DNA from: Kiritimatiellales bacterium
GTDB taxonomy: Bacteria > Verrucomicrobiota > Kiritimatiellia > Kiritimatiellales > Pontiellaceae
Assembly (NCBI GenBank): GCA_015486775.1
Contig: WFRA01000206.1
Span: 1-7,097, forward strand
DNA length: 7,097 nt
Direction: 5' to 3'
The notes beneath the pieces are model-generated. The model was not told the origin of the DNA and made no database searches. It was given only the letters and a program-made list of their open reading frames with translations. How positions within the stretch are numbered: position 1 is the first letter of the stretch; each line of letters begins with the position of its first letter. A program made the translations under genes and the position numbers. Of this stretch, positions 1 through 6,546 are shown in pieces.

Positions 1-86
1 CCGCGGCCAAGAAAGCGCCCGAGAAGAAGATTGCTCCCAAGAAGGCCACCAAGAAAGCCGCGGCCAAGAAAGCGCCCGAGAAAAAG
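1..86 (+). repeat. 57-base direct repeat (19 codons) in the rpoD tail
   Basis: Bases 1-25 and 58-82 are identical and the match continues to 29 and 86 with one mismatch, giving a spacing of 57 bases, or 19 codons, that keeps the frame. The rest of the unit is diverged. It encodes AAKKAPEKK twice. The array may continue left of the window. In-frame unit gain or loss could change tail length between strains. Confidence 0.8.
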
Positions 87-1940
87 GTCACTACCCTCAA
101 GGTGTCCAAAAAGGCGGCGGCACCGGGCACCAAACTTCCTCCGGCCAAGAAGACGGTCAGGAAGGTGGCCAAAAAAGCACCGACCAAGAAGACGGCCTCG
201 AAAAAGGCATCGGCCAAGAAGGCACCCGCCAAAAAAGCCGTAGCCAAGAAGAAGGCTGTGGAAAAACCCGCCATCAAGAAACCGGTTTCTCCGGTCGAGG
301 AGCTCAATGCAGTTTCGCTAATGGATCGCGAGGAGCGCAACGAGCGGATCAAGGAGCTGATGGCGCTGGCATCCGATCACGGTTTCCTGACCTTCGAGGA
401 TATCAACGAAGCCTTTCCCGAAGACATGGTGGTGGTGGAGGACATTGACAAGGTCGTGGCCCTTCTCCAAAGCATGGAAATCGACATTATCCGCCAGGAC
501 GATGTCGAGGAATACCAGGCCCGCATGGAAAAGGAGCAGGCCGACAAGCAGAGCGCCCGCTCCGACGTGCTCGACGATCCGGTCCGGATGTATCTCAAGC
601 AGATGGGTCAGGTGCCGCTGCTGACCCGCGAGCAGGAGGTGGAGATCTCCAAGCGCATCGAAGAGGCCGAGATCGCCACCACCGGCATGTTCAACCGCCT
701 AGGCTGCGCCACCGACGCCTACCTGGGCGTGATCGAGCGGCTGGAACAGGGCAAGGAGCGGTTCGACCGCATCATTTCCGACAAGCACGTCGAGTGCCGC
801 GAGGACTATTTTAATGACCTGCCCAAGGTGCTCCGGGGCATTGAGCGCAACGGCGAGCTGAAGCTCAAGTATTTCCACGATTCCGTGAAGGCCAAGAAGG
901 GTAGCCCCGAAGAGAAGAAGGCGCTGAAAATGTTCGAGAAGGCGCAGGAGCGCCTGACGGGCTACTTCACCCAGCTCTACTTCAAGCAGAAGGCGATCGA
1001 GGACATCATCCCCTCCGTCGACAAGCAACACCAGAAGATGCAGCACCTGCTCGACGAGGTGGCACGCCTGAAGAAGAGCCGCGCCAAGAGTGCCGCGTCC
1101 GACCTGCGCAATGTGCGCAAGGAGATCCGCGAGCTGGAATCCTACCTCCACATCGAACACCGCGACTTCATGCAAATGCACAAGGAGTTGCGCGTCTGGC
1201 TGCGCAAAGGGCACACCGCCAAAACCGAGATGATCGAGGCCAACCTGCGCCTGGTGATCTCCATCGCCAAGAAATACACCAACCGCGGCCTCTCCTTCCT
1301 CGATCTCATCCAAGAGGGCAACATGGGTCTGATGAAGGCCGTTGAAAAATTCGAGTACCGCCGGGGCTACAAGTTTTCTACTTACGCCACGTGGTGGATT
1401 CGTCAGGCCATCACCCGCTCGATTGCCGACCAGGCGCGGACCATCCGCATCCCGGTTCACATGATCGAAACCATCAACAAGCTGATGCGCATCCAGAAGC
1501 AGCTGCTCCAGGAGTTCGGCCGCGAAGCCACGCCCGAAGAGCTCTCCGACGAGATGGAGCTGCCCGTCGAGCGCGTCCGCGCCATCCTCAAGATCGCCCA
1601 GCAGCCGATCTCACTGCAAAGCCCGATCGGCGATAGCGACGACACGCACTTCGGCGACTTTATCGAGGACAAGGCCGCCGAGAAACCGGACGAAATGACC
1701 GCCTTCAGCCTGCTCAAGGAAAAGATCGGCGACGTGCTCGAAACACTGACCGACCGCGAGCAGGAGGTGCTCACCCTGCGCTTCGGGCTGGTCGATGGCT
1801 ACCCACGCACGCTCGAGGAGGTTGGGCGCAAGTTCAACGTCACCCGCGAGCGCATCCGCCAGATCGAAGCCAAGGCGCTGCGCAAAATGCGGCATCCCAC
1901 CCGTATCCGCAAGCTGGAAGGATTCCTCGACGGCGAATAG
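1..1940 (+). CDS. rpoD: RNA polymerase primary sigma factor (sigma-70, RpoD), 5' partial
   Basis: Housekeeping sigma factor that directs RNA polymerase to -35/-10 promoters. The frame is open from base 3 (first full codon) to the TAG at 1938-1940, 645 codons visible, so the true start lies left of the window; the GTG at 102 is internal to the tail and not a credible start. Order of domains: Lys/Ala-rich tail (bases 3-281), region 1.1 (about 327-494, with [15 protein letters not shown]), region 1.2 (from 573, [12 protein letters not shown]), a long helical non-conserved region (about 680-1230), region 2 (1236-1463, with [12 protein letters not shown] and the -10-binding [15 protein letters not shown]), region 3, and region 4 (from 1746, [15 protein letters not shown]) with the -35-binding helix-turn-helix at about 1812-1872 ([20 protein letters not shown]). 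Region 2.3-2.4 is essentially identical to textbook RpoD, and region 1.1 marks it as the primary factor rather than an alternative one. The next gene starts 2 bases after the stop. The tail is the unusual part. Confidence 0.97.
   Translation, partial: AAKKAPEKKIAPKKATKKAAAKKAPEKKVTTLKVSKKAAAPGTKLPPAKKTVRKVAKKAPTKKTASKKASAKKAPAKKAVAKKKAVEKPAIKKPVSPVEELNAVSLMDREERNERIKELMALASDHGFLTFEDINEAFPEDMVVVEDIDKVVALLQSMEIDIIRQDDVEEYQARMEKEQADKQSARSDVLDDPVRMYLKQMGQVPLLTREQEVEISKRIEEAEIATTGMFNRLGCATDAYLGVIERLEQGKERFDRIISDKHVECREDYFNDLPKVLRGIERNGELKLKYFHDSVKAKKGSPEEKKALKMFEKAQERLTGYFTQLYFKQKAIEDIIPSVDKQHQKMQHLLDEVARLKKSRAKSAASDLRNVRKEIRELESYLHIEHRDFMQMHKELRVWLRKGHTAKTEMIEANLRLVISIAKKYTNRGLSFLDLIQEGNMGLMKAVEKFEYRRGYKFSTYATWWIRQAITRSIADQARTIRIPVHMIETINKLMRIQKQLLQEFGREATPEELSDEMELPVERVRAILKIAQQPISLQSPIGDSDDTHFGDFIEDKAAEKPDEMTAFSLLKEKIGDVLETLTDREQEVLTLRFGLVDGYPRTLEEVGRKFNVTRERIRQIEAKALRKMRHPTRIRKLEGFLDGE
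3..281 (+). other. Lys/Ala/Pro-rich, histone-H1-like N-terminal tail of RpoD
   Basis: This is the coding segment for a low-complexity basic tail before region 1.1, made of variations on AKKAPx[11 protein letters not shown] and [15 protein letters not shown]. It is probably disordered and strongly positive. Similar composition is known from histone H1 C-termini and chlamydial Hc2-type proteins, which bind DNA without sequence specificity. A role in nucleic-acid or polymerase contact is inference only. The segment runs off the left edge, so its full length is unknown. Confidence 0.85.
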
Positions 1941-1942
1941 CC

Positions 1943-3283
1943 ATGGGCGGGGCACCGATCAAAACCATCATCAAGCGCGATGGCCAGCGGGTTCCGTACG
2001 ATCGGACCCGCATCGCCACCGCCATCGGCAAAGCCGCCGCGTCCACCGGCGGCTTTGGCCTTGAAGAGGCCGAACGCCTGGCGCGGGAGGTGGAGCGGCG
2101 CCGGGCGGAGAGCTATGCCGACCAAGAGCCGACCGTCGAGGACTTGCAGGATATCGTCGAGTCCGTGCTGATGGAAAACGGGCATCTGAAAACCGCCCGC
2201 GCCTACATTATCTACCGCCACCGCCGCGCCGAGGCGCGCGCCGCCCGCGGCGGCGCGGTCGAGGCCACCGACAACATTCCCTACAAGCGCATCTACGAGG
2301 TGCTGCGCTGGAACATCGCGCACGGCTGCGAGTCCATCGAGGGGCTCAACCAAATCCTGGCATCGGGCGGCTACCCGGATCTTGTCGCCGCCTGCGAAGA
2401 GCGCTATGCCAACGAGTGCCGTGCCGCGGGCCGCAAGGTGCTCGAACACGGCGACGACGTGCGGCTCGTGATCGTGGCCGGCCCCTCTTCATCCGGAAAA
2501 ACAACCACCACGATCAAGATGGAGGAGCAGCTTTCCAAGGAGGGGAAAAAACTCAAGGCGCTCAACGTCGACCACTATTTCTTCGATCTCGAAAAGCACC
2601 CGCGCGACGAGTTTGGCGACTACGACTACGAAGCGCCCCAGGCGCTGGACATCGATCTGATCAACGAGCATCTCGAACAACTGCTCGCCGGGCGGACGGT
2701 CAAGACGCCGCACTACGATTTCCACACCGGCAAGCGCACGCTCAACGTCCACGAAATGCGGCTGGCCGACGACGAGATCCTGCTCATGGACTGCCTGCAC
2801 GGGCTCTATTCCGAAATGACCCGCAGTGTCCCGGACACCTGCAAGTTCCGGCTGTACATCGAAACGCTCGGCCAGCTGCGCAATCACCAAGGCGAATTCA
2901 TGCGCTGGACCGACCACCGTCTTCTGCGCCGCATGATCCGCGACAGTTGGAACCGCAACCACGATCCGCTCGACACACTCACCCACTGGCACTATGTCCG
3001 CAAAAGCGAGCTGCAAAACATTATTCCATTCATTGGAAACGTCGACTTTCTCGTCAACAGCGCCTTGCCCTACGAATTTCCCGTGCTCAAGGCCAAGCTC
3101 TTCCACTATTTCCCCGAGGCGACAGAGCGCTACCGCAACGACTTCAAGCGGCAGGATGCCTGCCTCCGCGCCCGTCGCGTGATGCAGTTTCTCCAACCCT
3201 TGGAAACCGGTGCCGACGAAACCTGCATTCCATCCACCTCCCTCTTCCGCGAATTTATCGGCGGCAGCGAATACACATACTAA
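1943..3283 (+). CDS. ATP-cone domain fused to uridine-kinase-like nucleoside kinase
   Basis: A 446-residue protein in two parts. Residues about 6-97 form an ATP-cone (KRDGQRVPYDRTRIATAI, then DIVESVLMENG and AYIIYRHRR), the ATP/dATP-sensing module known from ribonucleotide reductase and NrdR. Residues about 174-385 form a P-loop kinase of the uridine kinase/phosphoribulokinase type: Walker A GPSSSGKTT (180-188), NVDHYFFD (208-215) where family members place the catalytic/substrate Asp, DYDYEAPQALD (226-236), and PHYDFHTGKR (256-265), matching the P-x-YD(F/Y)-x(n)-R substrate element. The kinase half resembles bacterial 'uridine kinases' that more often carry an N-terminal TGS domain. Substrate unproven; probably ATP-dependent phosphorylation of a nucleoside, in the cytoplasm. 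The ATG is 2 bases after the rpoD stop with no strong ribosome-binding site, suggesting translational coupling. Domains are clear; exact function is not. Confidence 0.85.
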   Translation: MGGAPIKTIIKRDGQRVPYDRTRIATAIGKAAASTGGFGLEEAERLAREVERRRAESYADQEPTVEDLQDIVESVLMENGHLKTARAYIIYRHRRAEARAARGGAVEATDNIPYKRIYEVLRWNIAHGCESIEGLNQILASGGYPDLVAACEERYANECRAAGRKVLEHGDDVRLVIVAGPSSSGKTTTTIKMEEQLSKEGKKLKALNVDHYFFDLEKHPRDEFGDYDYEAPQALDIDLINEHLEQLLAGRTVKTPHYDFHTGKRTLNVHEMRLADDEILLMDCLHGLYSEMTRSVPDTCKFRLYIETLGQLRNHQGEFMRWTDHRLLRRMIRDSWNRNHDPLDTLTHWHYVRKSELQNIIPFIGNVDFLVNSALPYEFPVLKAKLFHYFPEATERYRNDFKRQDACLRARRVMQFLQPLETGADETCIPSTSLFREFIGGSEYTY

Positions 3284-3300
3284 CTCTGGAAGAAATTTTT

Positions 3301-3429
3301 GAACCACAGATGAACACTGATACACACAGATTATAAGGGAGTAAAAAAGTGCATTCATTAGACGGGATAGATCAGGATATTTTCCAATCACTCCTTGTAT
3401 CTGTGTTTATCAGTGTTCATCTGTGGTTC
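3301..3429. repeat. Long inverted repeat, 31-base arms, period-10 internal structure
   Basis: Left arm 3301-3331 and right arm 3399-3429 are reverse complements with one mismatch, separated by 67 bases. Similarity continues outward with a small gap (left-flank AGAAATTTTT against right-flank ATTTCT). Each arm is itself a degenerate decamer array: CACAGATGAA, CACTGATACA, CACAGATTAT at 3305-3334. From memory, this AACCACAGATGAACAC-type sequence is a dispersed intergenic repeat in many environmental bacterial genomes; that is not verified here. Transcribed from either side it would fold into a long stem. A T-rich stretch (TTTCTGTTTTA) follows on the plus strand, so it could attenuate or end transcription from the rpoD-kinase operon. 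It fills most of the gap before the menaquinone gene. Confidence 0.9.
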
Positions 3430-3472
3430 ATTTCTGTTTTATAGGATTAGTGGTTCTTCTCTCGTAGAACGC

Positions 3473-3478
3473 AAAAGG
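3473..3478 (+). promoter_or_regulatory. Ribosome-binding site fixing the start of the radical-SAM fusion
   Basis: AAAAGG lies 6 bases before the ATG at 3485. The same frame is open back to an ATG at 3395, but those 30 extra codons read through the right arm of the inverted repeat (MYLCLSVFICGSF) and carry no homology to the enzyme family. The Shine-Dalgarno match and the family N-terminus both favour 3485. A promoter was not identified with confidence. TTCATC (3417-3422), 17 bases, then TATAGG (3440-3445) is the best but weak candidate. Confidence 0.65.
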
Positions 3479-3484
3479 TTTCCA

Positions 3485-5692
3485 ATGACAAACAACCCCG
3501 CAACCCGAATCTCCGATTTCCAAGCGTTGGAAATGCTGCAACAGATGCCGACGGCGGAGCTGATGGCGCGCGCGGATGCCATCCGCCGGGCGCGACACGG
3601 CGACCAGACCTTCTATGTCCACAGCCACAACCTCAATCCCACCAACCGCTGCGTGGTCAAGTGCCGCCTCTGCTCGTTCTGGCGCGCCGAGGGCGATGCG
3701 GATGCCTATACCACCTCGCTCGAAGAGGCCCGTAAAAATCTGGAAAAGGCGCAAGGCTGGAACCTCACCGATCTGCATATTGTCGGCGGAATGGTTCCCG
3801 AACTGGATCTGGAATATTATGAAAAGCTCTTTTCGTTCGCCCGCGAAATGCTTCCGGGCGTCCTGCTCCAGGGCATGACGGCGGTGGAGATCCACTGGAT
3901 CGCCGGAAACGCCGGACTCTCCGTCCACGCAACGCTCGAACGGCTGATGGCGGCGGGCTTCGGCTCGGTCTCCGGCGGCGGCGCGGAAATCTTCGCCCCC
4001 GAGATCCGCCGACAAATCGCCGCCGACAAGATCGATGCCGACACCTGGCTCGATGTCCACCGCACTGCGCACCAGCTCGGCCTGCCCACCAATGCCACGA
4101 TGCTTTTTGGCCATATCGAAAACGACGAACAGATTATTGATCATCTTTCCAGACTTCGGAAACTTCAGGACGAAACCGGCGGTTTCCAGGCGGCTATCCC
4201 GTTGCCATTCCAAGCCAACGGCAAGGCGCTCGGCGTCCAGTATGGCCCCTCCGGCGACCGGCAGGTGCGCGTCGCTGCCATCACCCGAATCTATCTCGAC
4301 AACTTTCCGCACGTGCGCATGCTCGTCAACTATATGGATCGCAAGCTACTCGGCGTACTGACCCACAGCGGCGTGGACGACATCGGCGGCACCAGCCTCG
4401 ACGAACGCGTCGCCAAGGCCGCCGGTGCCCCGCAGAGCCAAAAGTTTTTCTCGGCCGACGAGATGGAAGCCTTCCTTTCCAACCATGGCTGGAAGCCGGT
4501 GCTTACCAATTCAGCATATCAGGCACTAGGCACTAGGCAAGAGGCACAAGGTACGAGTGAACGCTGGAAAACTATACTGGAAAAGGCCGAAGCCGGGGAG
4601 CGGATTTCTGCGGAGGAGGCGGAAACCCTCTATGTTGAAGCACCGTTTCAGGAGCTAGGGCGCGCGGCCGATGCGCGGCGCAGGCAGATGGTACCCGGCG
4701 ACATCGCCACCTATGTGGTCGACAAGAACCTCAACACCACCAACGTCTGCACGACGGGGTGCAAATTCTGCGCATTCTACACCGACCCCGGCAGCTCGCG
4801 CGGCTACGCTCTTACGCCAGAGCAGGTGGTGGAAAAAGTCAAGAAGGCCGCCGAGGCGGGAGCCACCCAAATCCTCATTCAAGGCGGATTGAATCCAGAA
4901 CTGGATTTGGAGTATTACGAAACCTGCCTCTCCGGCATCCGCGACAATATCGATATCTGGATCCACTCCCTCTCGCCCACCGAGATCGAGTTCCTCGCCC
5001 AAAAGGCGGGCATCTCCATCCGCGACTGCATCCAGCGCCTGAAAGATGCCGGCTTGCAATCGCTCCCCGGCGGCGGCGCGGAGATTCTCGTCGACGAAGT
5101 GCGCGAGCGAATCAGCCCCGAAAAGACCCGCTCGCAGACTTGGCTCGATGTGATGGAGACCGCCAACGAACTGGGGCTCAAAACCACCGCCACGATGGTT
5201 TATGGATTTGGCGAAACCATTGCCCAGCGCGTCGAGCACCTGATGAAAATCCGCGACCTGCAAGACCGCACCGGTGGCTTTACCGCCTTCATTCCCTGGA
5301 GCTTTTCACCGAGCCACACCGAGCTAGACTGCCCGCGCGTCCAGAACGGAACCGACTACCTGCGCCTCGTTGCCATCGCCCGCCTCGTGCTCGACAACAT
5401 ATCGCACCTCCAGGCCGGATGGGTGACGGAGGGGACGGACGTTGCCCAGCTTGCGCTTGGGTTTGGCGCCGACGACTTTGGCGGCGTACTCATGACCGAA
5501 GAGGTCGTCAGCGCCACCGGCCTCGACCACGGGGTTGATGAAGAGCAGGTGATCCACCTCATCCGCGAGGCCGGATGGGTGCCCGCGCAGCGCACCACGC
5601 AGTACGAGCATCTCAGCATCCATCGCGTGGAGGAAATGTGCGCGAACCGTCCCGCAAGTAGGCGGCTGCGGGTTATCCCAACTCGCGGTTGA
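3485..5692 (+). CDS. MqnE-MqnC fusion: two radical-SAM enzymes of the futalosine menaquinone pathway
   Basis: A 735-residue protein with two complete homologous radical-SAM modules. Module 1 (about 40-335) resembles aminofutalosine synthase MqnE: NPTNRC with the CX3CX2C cluster C56/C60/C63, EGDADAY, SGGGAEIF (163-170), NATMLFGHIEN, LQDETGGFQAAIPLPF. Module 2 (about 362-722) resembles cyclic dehypoxanthinyl futalosine synthase MqnC: NTTNVC with C422/C426/C429, CAFYTDPGSSRGY, LIQGGLNPELDLEYYE, LPGGGAEIL (527-535), GGFTAFIPWSF (to 607), AQLALGFGADDFGG (654-667). Each cluster would bind a 4Fe-4S centre and SAM. MqnE makes aminofutalosine and MqnC cyclises dehypoxanthine futalosine; the MqnB nucleosidase acts between them and is not in this window. 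These enzymes are normally separate, about 360-390 residues each. The junction (about 336-361) contains a heptamer array. Module 1 lacks the AQxAL element kept in module 2. F420-type FbiC (CofG-CofH) is a related layout but its motifs fit worse. No frameshift: one open frame throughout. Confidence 0.9.
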   Translation: MTNNPATRISDFQALEMLQQMPTAELMARADAIRRARHGDQTFYVHSHNLNPTNRCVVKCRLCSFWRAEGDADAYTTSLEEARKNLEKAQGWNLTDLHIVGGMVPELDLEYYEKLFSFAREMLPGVLLQGMTAVEIHWIAGNAGLSVHATLERLMAAGFGSVSGGGAEIFAPEIRRQIAADKIDADTWLDVHRTAHQLGLPTNATMLFGHIENDEQIIDHLSRLRKLQDETGGFQAAIPLPFQANGKALGVQYGPSGDRQVRVAAITRIYLDNFPHVRMLVNYMDRKLLGVLTHSGVDDIGGTSLDERVAKAAGAPQSQKFFSADEMEAFLSNHGWKPVLTNSAYQALGTRQEAQGTSERWKTILEKAEAGERISAEEAETLYVEAPFQELGRAADARRRQMVPGDIATYVVDKNLNTTNVCTTGCKFCAFYTDPGSSRGYALTPEQVVEKVKKAAEAGATQILIQGGLNPELDLEYYETCLSGIRDNIDIWIHSLSPTEIEFLAQKAGISIRDCIQRLKDAGLQSLPGGGAEILVDEVRERISPEKTRSQTWLDVMETANELGLKTTATMVYGFGETIAQRVEHLMKIRDLQDRTGGFTAFIPWSFSPSHTELDCPRVQNGTDYLRLVAIARLVLDNISHLQAGWVTEGTDVAQLALGFGADDFGGVLMTEEVVSATGLDHGVDEEQVIHLIREAGWVPAQRTTQYEHLSIHRVEEMCANRPASRRLRVIPTRG
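4521..4555 (+). repeat. Heptamer array (5 units of AGGCACT type) inside the MqnE-MqnC linker
   Basis: Five consecutive 7-base units: AGGCACT, AGGCACT, AGGCAAG, AGGCACA, AGGTACG. It is read in frame as about residues 346-358 (QALGTRQEAQGTS), exactly between the two enzyme modules. A 7-base period is not a multiple of 3, so gain or loss of one or two units would shift the frame and separate module 2 from module 1. The first two units are identical and the others are degenerate, which would limit slippage. From memory, similar AGGCACNAGGCAC strings occur as intergenic repeats in environmental bacteria; this was not checked. Confidence 0.85.
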
Positions 5693-6281
5693 GACGGGTG
5701 ATCTCCGCACGCATCTTTTCGAAGACCTCGGCCTTGTAGACACGGACACTCGTTTCGGAGATGCCAAGTTTCTTCGCGATCTCCGCATTGGGAATTTCCT
5801 TCGAGACCATCTTAAAAACCTCCTGCTTGGTTTCGTAGATGTCGGCCTTGATATTGTCCCACGCCAGATTGGTGATGTGCAGCACCCACTCCTCGCGAGC
5901 CAGGTTCTCGATGTCGGGAAGCACCTGCTCCTCGATCTCTATGTACTCCTCCTGGTACTCCACGGAATCGCGGCCAGTGATAAAATTTTTCTTGGTGCGG
6001 AAAAAGTCGCGCACCGTGTTGCGAGTCATGGCAGCGAGCCAGTTGTGGAACTTGCCCTTGTTCTGGTTGTACTCGAAATCCTCGATCTTTTGCCAGACCT
6101 TGGTAAGCACGGCCTGGCTGATGTCCTCCGCATCGTGCTGGTTGATGCCCATGCGGACGATCAGGCTAAGAATAAAGCCCCGGTAGATCTTCTCGAACTC
6201 CAGCCACGCGGCCTGGTTCTCGGTCTTTTTGAGCTGGGCGAGCAGGGTGACCCGCGTTGGGTTGTAGTTTTCGGCACTCAT
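5673..6281 (-). CDS. ECF-type RNA polymerase sigma factor
   Basis: A 202-residue alternative sigma factor of the extracytoplasmic-function class, with only regions 2 and 4. Sigma-2 spans about 26-96: FEKIYRGFILSLI, then DAEDISQAVLTKVWQKI (50-66, the region 2.1-2.2 core-binding signature), then KGKFHNWLAAMTRNTVRDF (75-93, the -10-binding part). An acidic linker of about 40 residues (EYQEEYIEIEEQ) follows. Sigma-4 spans about 140-195 with helix-turn-helix AEIAKKLGISETSVRVY (166-182). The opening TRVTLLAQL and the overall shape resemble ECF factors common in Planctomycetes and Verrucomicrobia. No anti-sigma gene is adjacent: downstream is the convergent menaquinone gene and upstream is gene-free DNA, so its control is unknown. 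Start is the ATG at 6281; no in-frame upstream start is seen. The stop codon lies inside the last codons of the convergent gene (20-base overlap). Confidence 0.93.
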   Translation of the reverse strand: MSAENYNPTRVTLLAQLKKTENQAAWLEFEKIYRGFILSLIVRMGINQHDAEDISQAVLTKVWQKIEDFEYNQNKGKFHNWLAAMTRNTVRDFFRTKKNFITGRDSVEYQEEYIEIEEQVLPDIENLAREEWVLHITNLAWDNIKADIYETKQEVFKMVSKEIPNAEIAKKLGISETSVRVYKAEVFEKMRAEITRLNRELG

Positions 6282-6293
6282 GGCATACGTCGC

Positions 6294-6321
6294 ATCATAG
6301 CGCGCTCTCCGCCGGATTCAA
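6294..6321 (-). promoter_or_regulatory. Candidate sigma-70 promoter for the ECF sigma gene
   Basis: On the minus strand TTGAAT (6321-6316) and TATGAT (6299-6294) are separated by 16 bases, a good match to -35/-10 consensus. It sits so close to the ATG at 6281 that the transcript would have a leader of only about 5-7 bases, and no strong Shine-Dalgarno is visible there. GGAGAG further upstream lies about 25 bases from the ATG. This is a pattern match only. Confidence 0.35.
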
Positions 6322-6448
6322 CCCTGCACGGCAACTTCCGTAGCGGTTCATTGTTCTCTTCCCCGGGGATTTCCATTGAAAAGGGGGCGAGGAATTCGAT
6401 GGCCGCGAAAAGGTGCGAGGAAACTCGGAGCCAACTATTTTCCGGATC

Positions 6449-6503
6449 TGGAGTTAGACCCTCTGCTGAAGCGGGCGGCAGAATATAGACTGAAGTAACT
6501 CCA
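6449..6503. repeat. Possible nested hairpin
   Basis: TGGAGTTA (6449-6456) and TAACTCCA (6496-6503) are exact reverse complements. Inside them TCTGC and GCAGA can pair as well. TTTTCCGG occurs beside both arms. With no U-tract it is not a typical terminator. It may be a decayed repeat or chance. Confidence 0.35.
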
Positions 6504-6546
6504 TTTTCCGGGAGGAGCTGGCAATATTCCCCGTAGCCTTACGGCT

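Noticed and set aside
699..1460. Minus-strand 253-codon frame across rpoD
   Set aside because: It is antisense to conserved sigma-70 regions and its Leu/Val/His-rich translation is typical of shadows of GC-rich genes.
2416..3391. Long open frames on both strands across the kinase gene (306 and 300 codons)
   Set aside because: Arg/His/Pro-rich or family-less translations in alternative frames of a clearly coding GC-rich gene.
3395..3484. N-terminal signal or membrane segment on the radical-SAM fusion
   Set aside because: The hydrophobic stretch is a translation of the inverted repeat. A good ribosome-binding site precedes the ATG at 3485.
3485..5692. FbiC (CofG-CofH fusion) of coenzyme F420 synthesis
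   Set aside because: Same two-module radical-SAM layout, but module 1 has the MqnE-like NPTNRC/EGDADAY and LQDETGGFQ motifs and module 2 the MqnC-like FIPWSF and AQLALGFGADDFG motifs. The expected CofG signature after the first cluster is absent.
3428..5788. Minus-strand frames of 294, 202 and 154 codons and a plus-strand 259-codon frame across the mqn fusion
   Set aside because: They have no family resemblance, while the 3485-5692 frame has continuous enzyme homology.
5877..6488. Plus-strand 203-codon frame opposite the ECF sigma gene
   Set aside because: It is antisense to a recognisable sigma-2 domain and runs on into repeat DNA with no ribosome-binding site.
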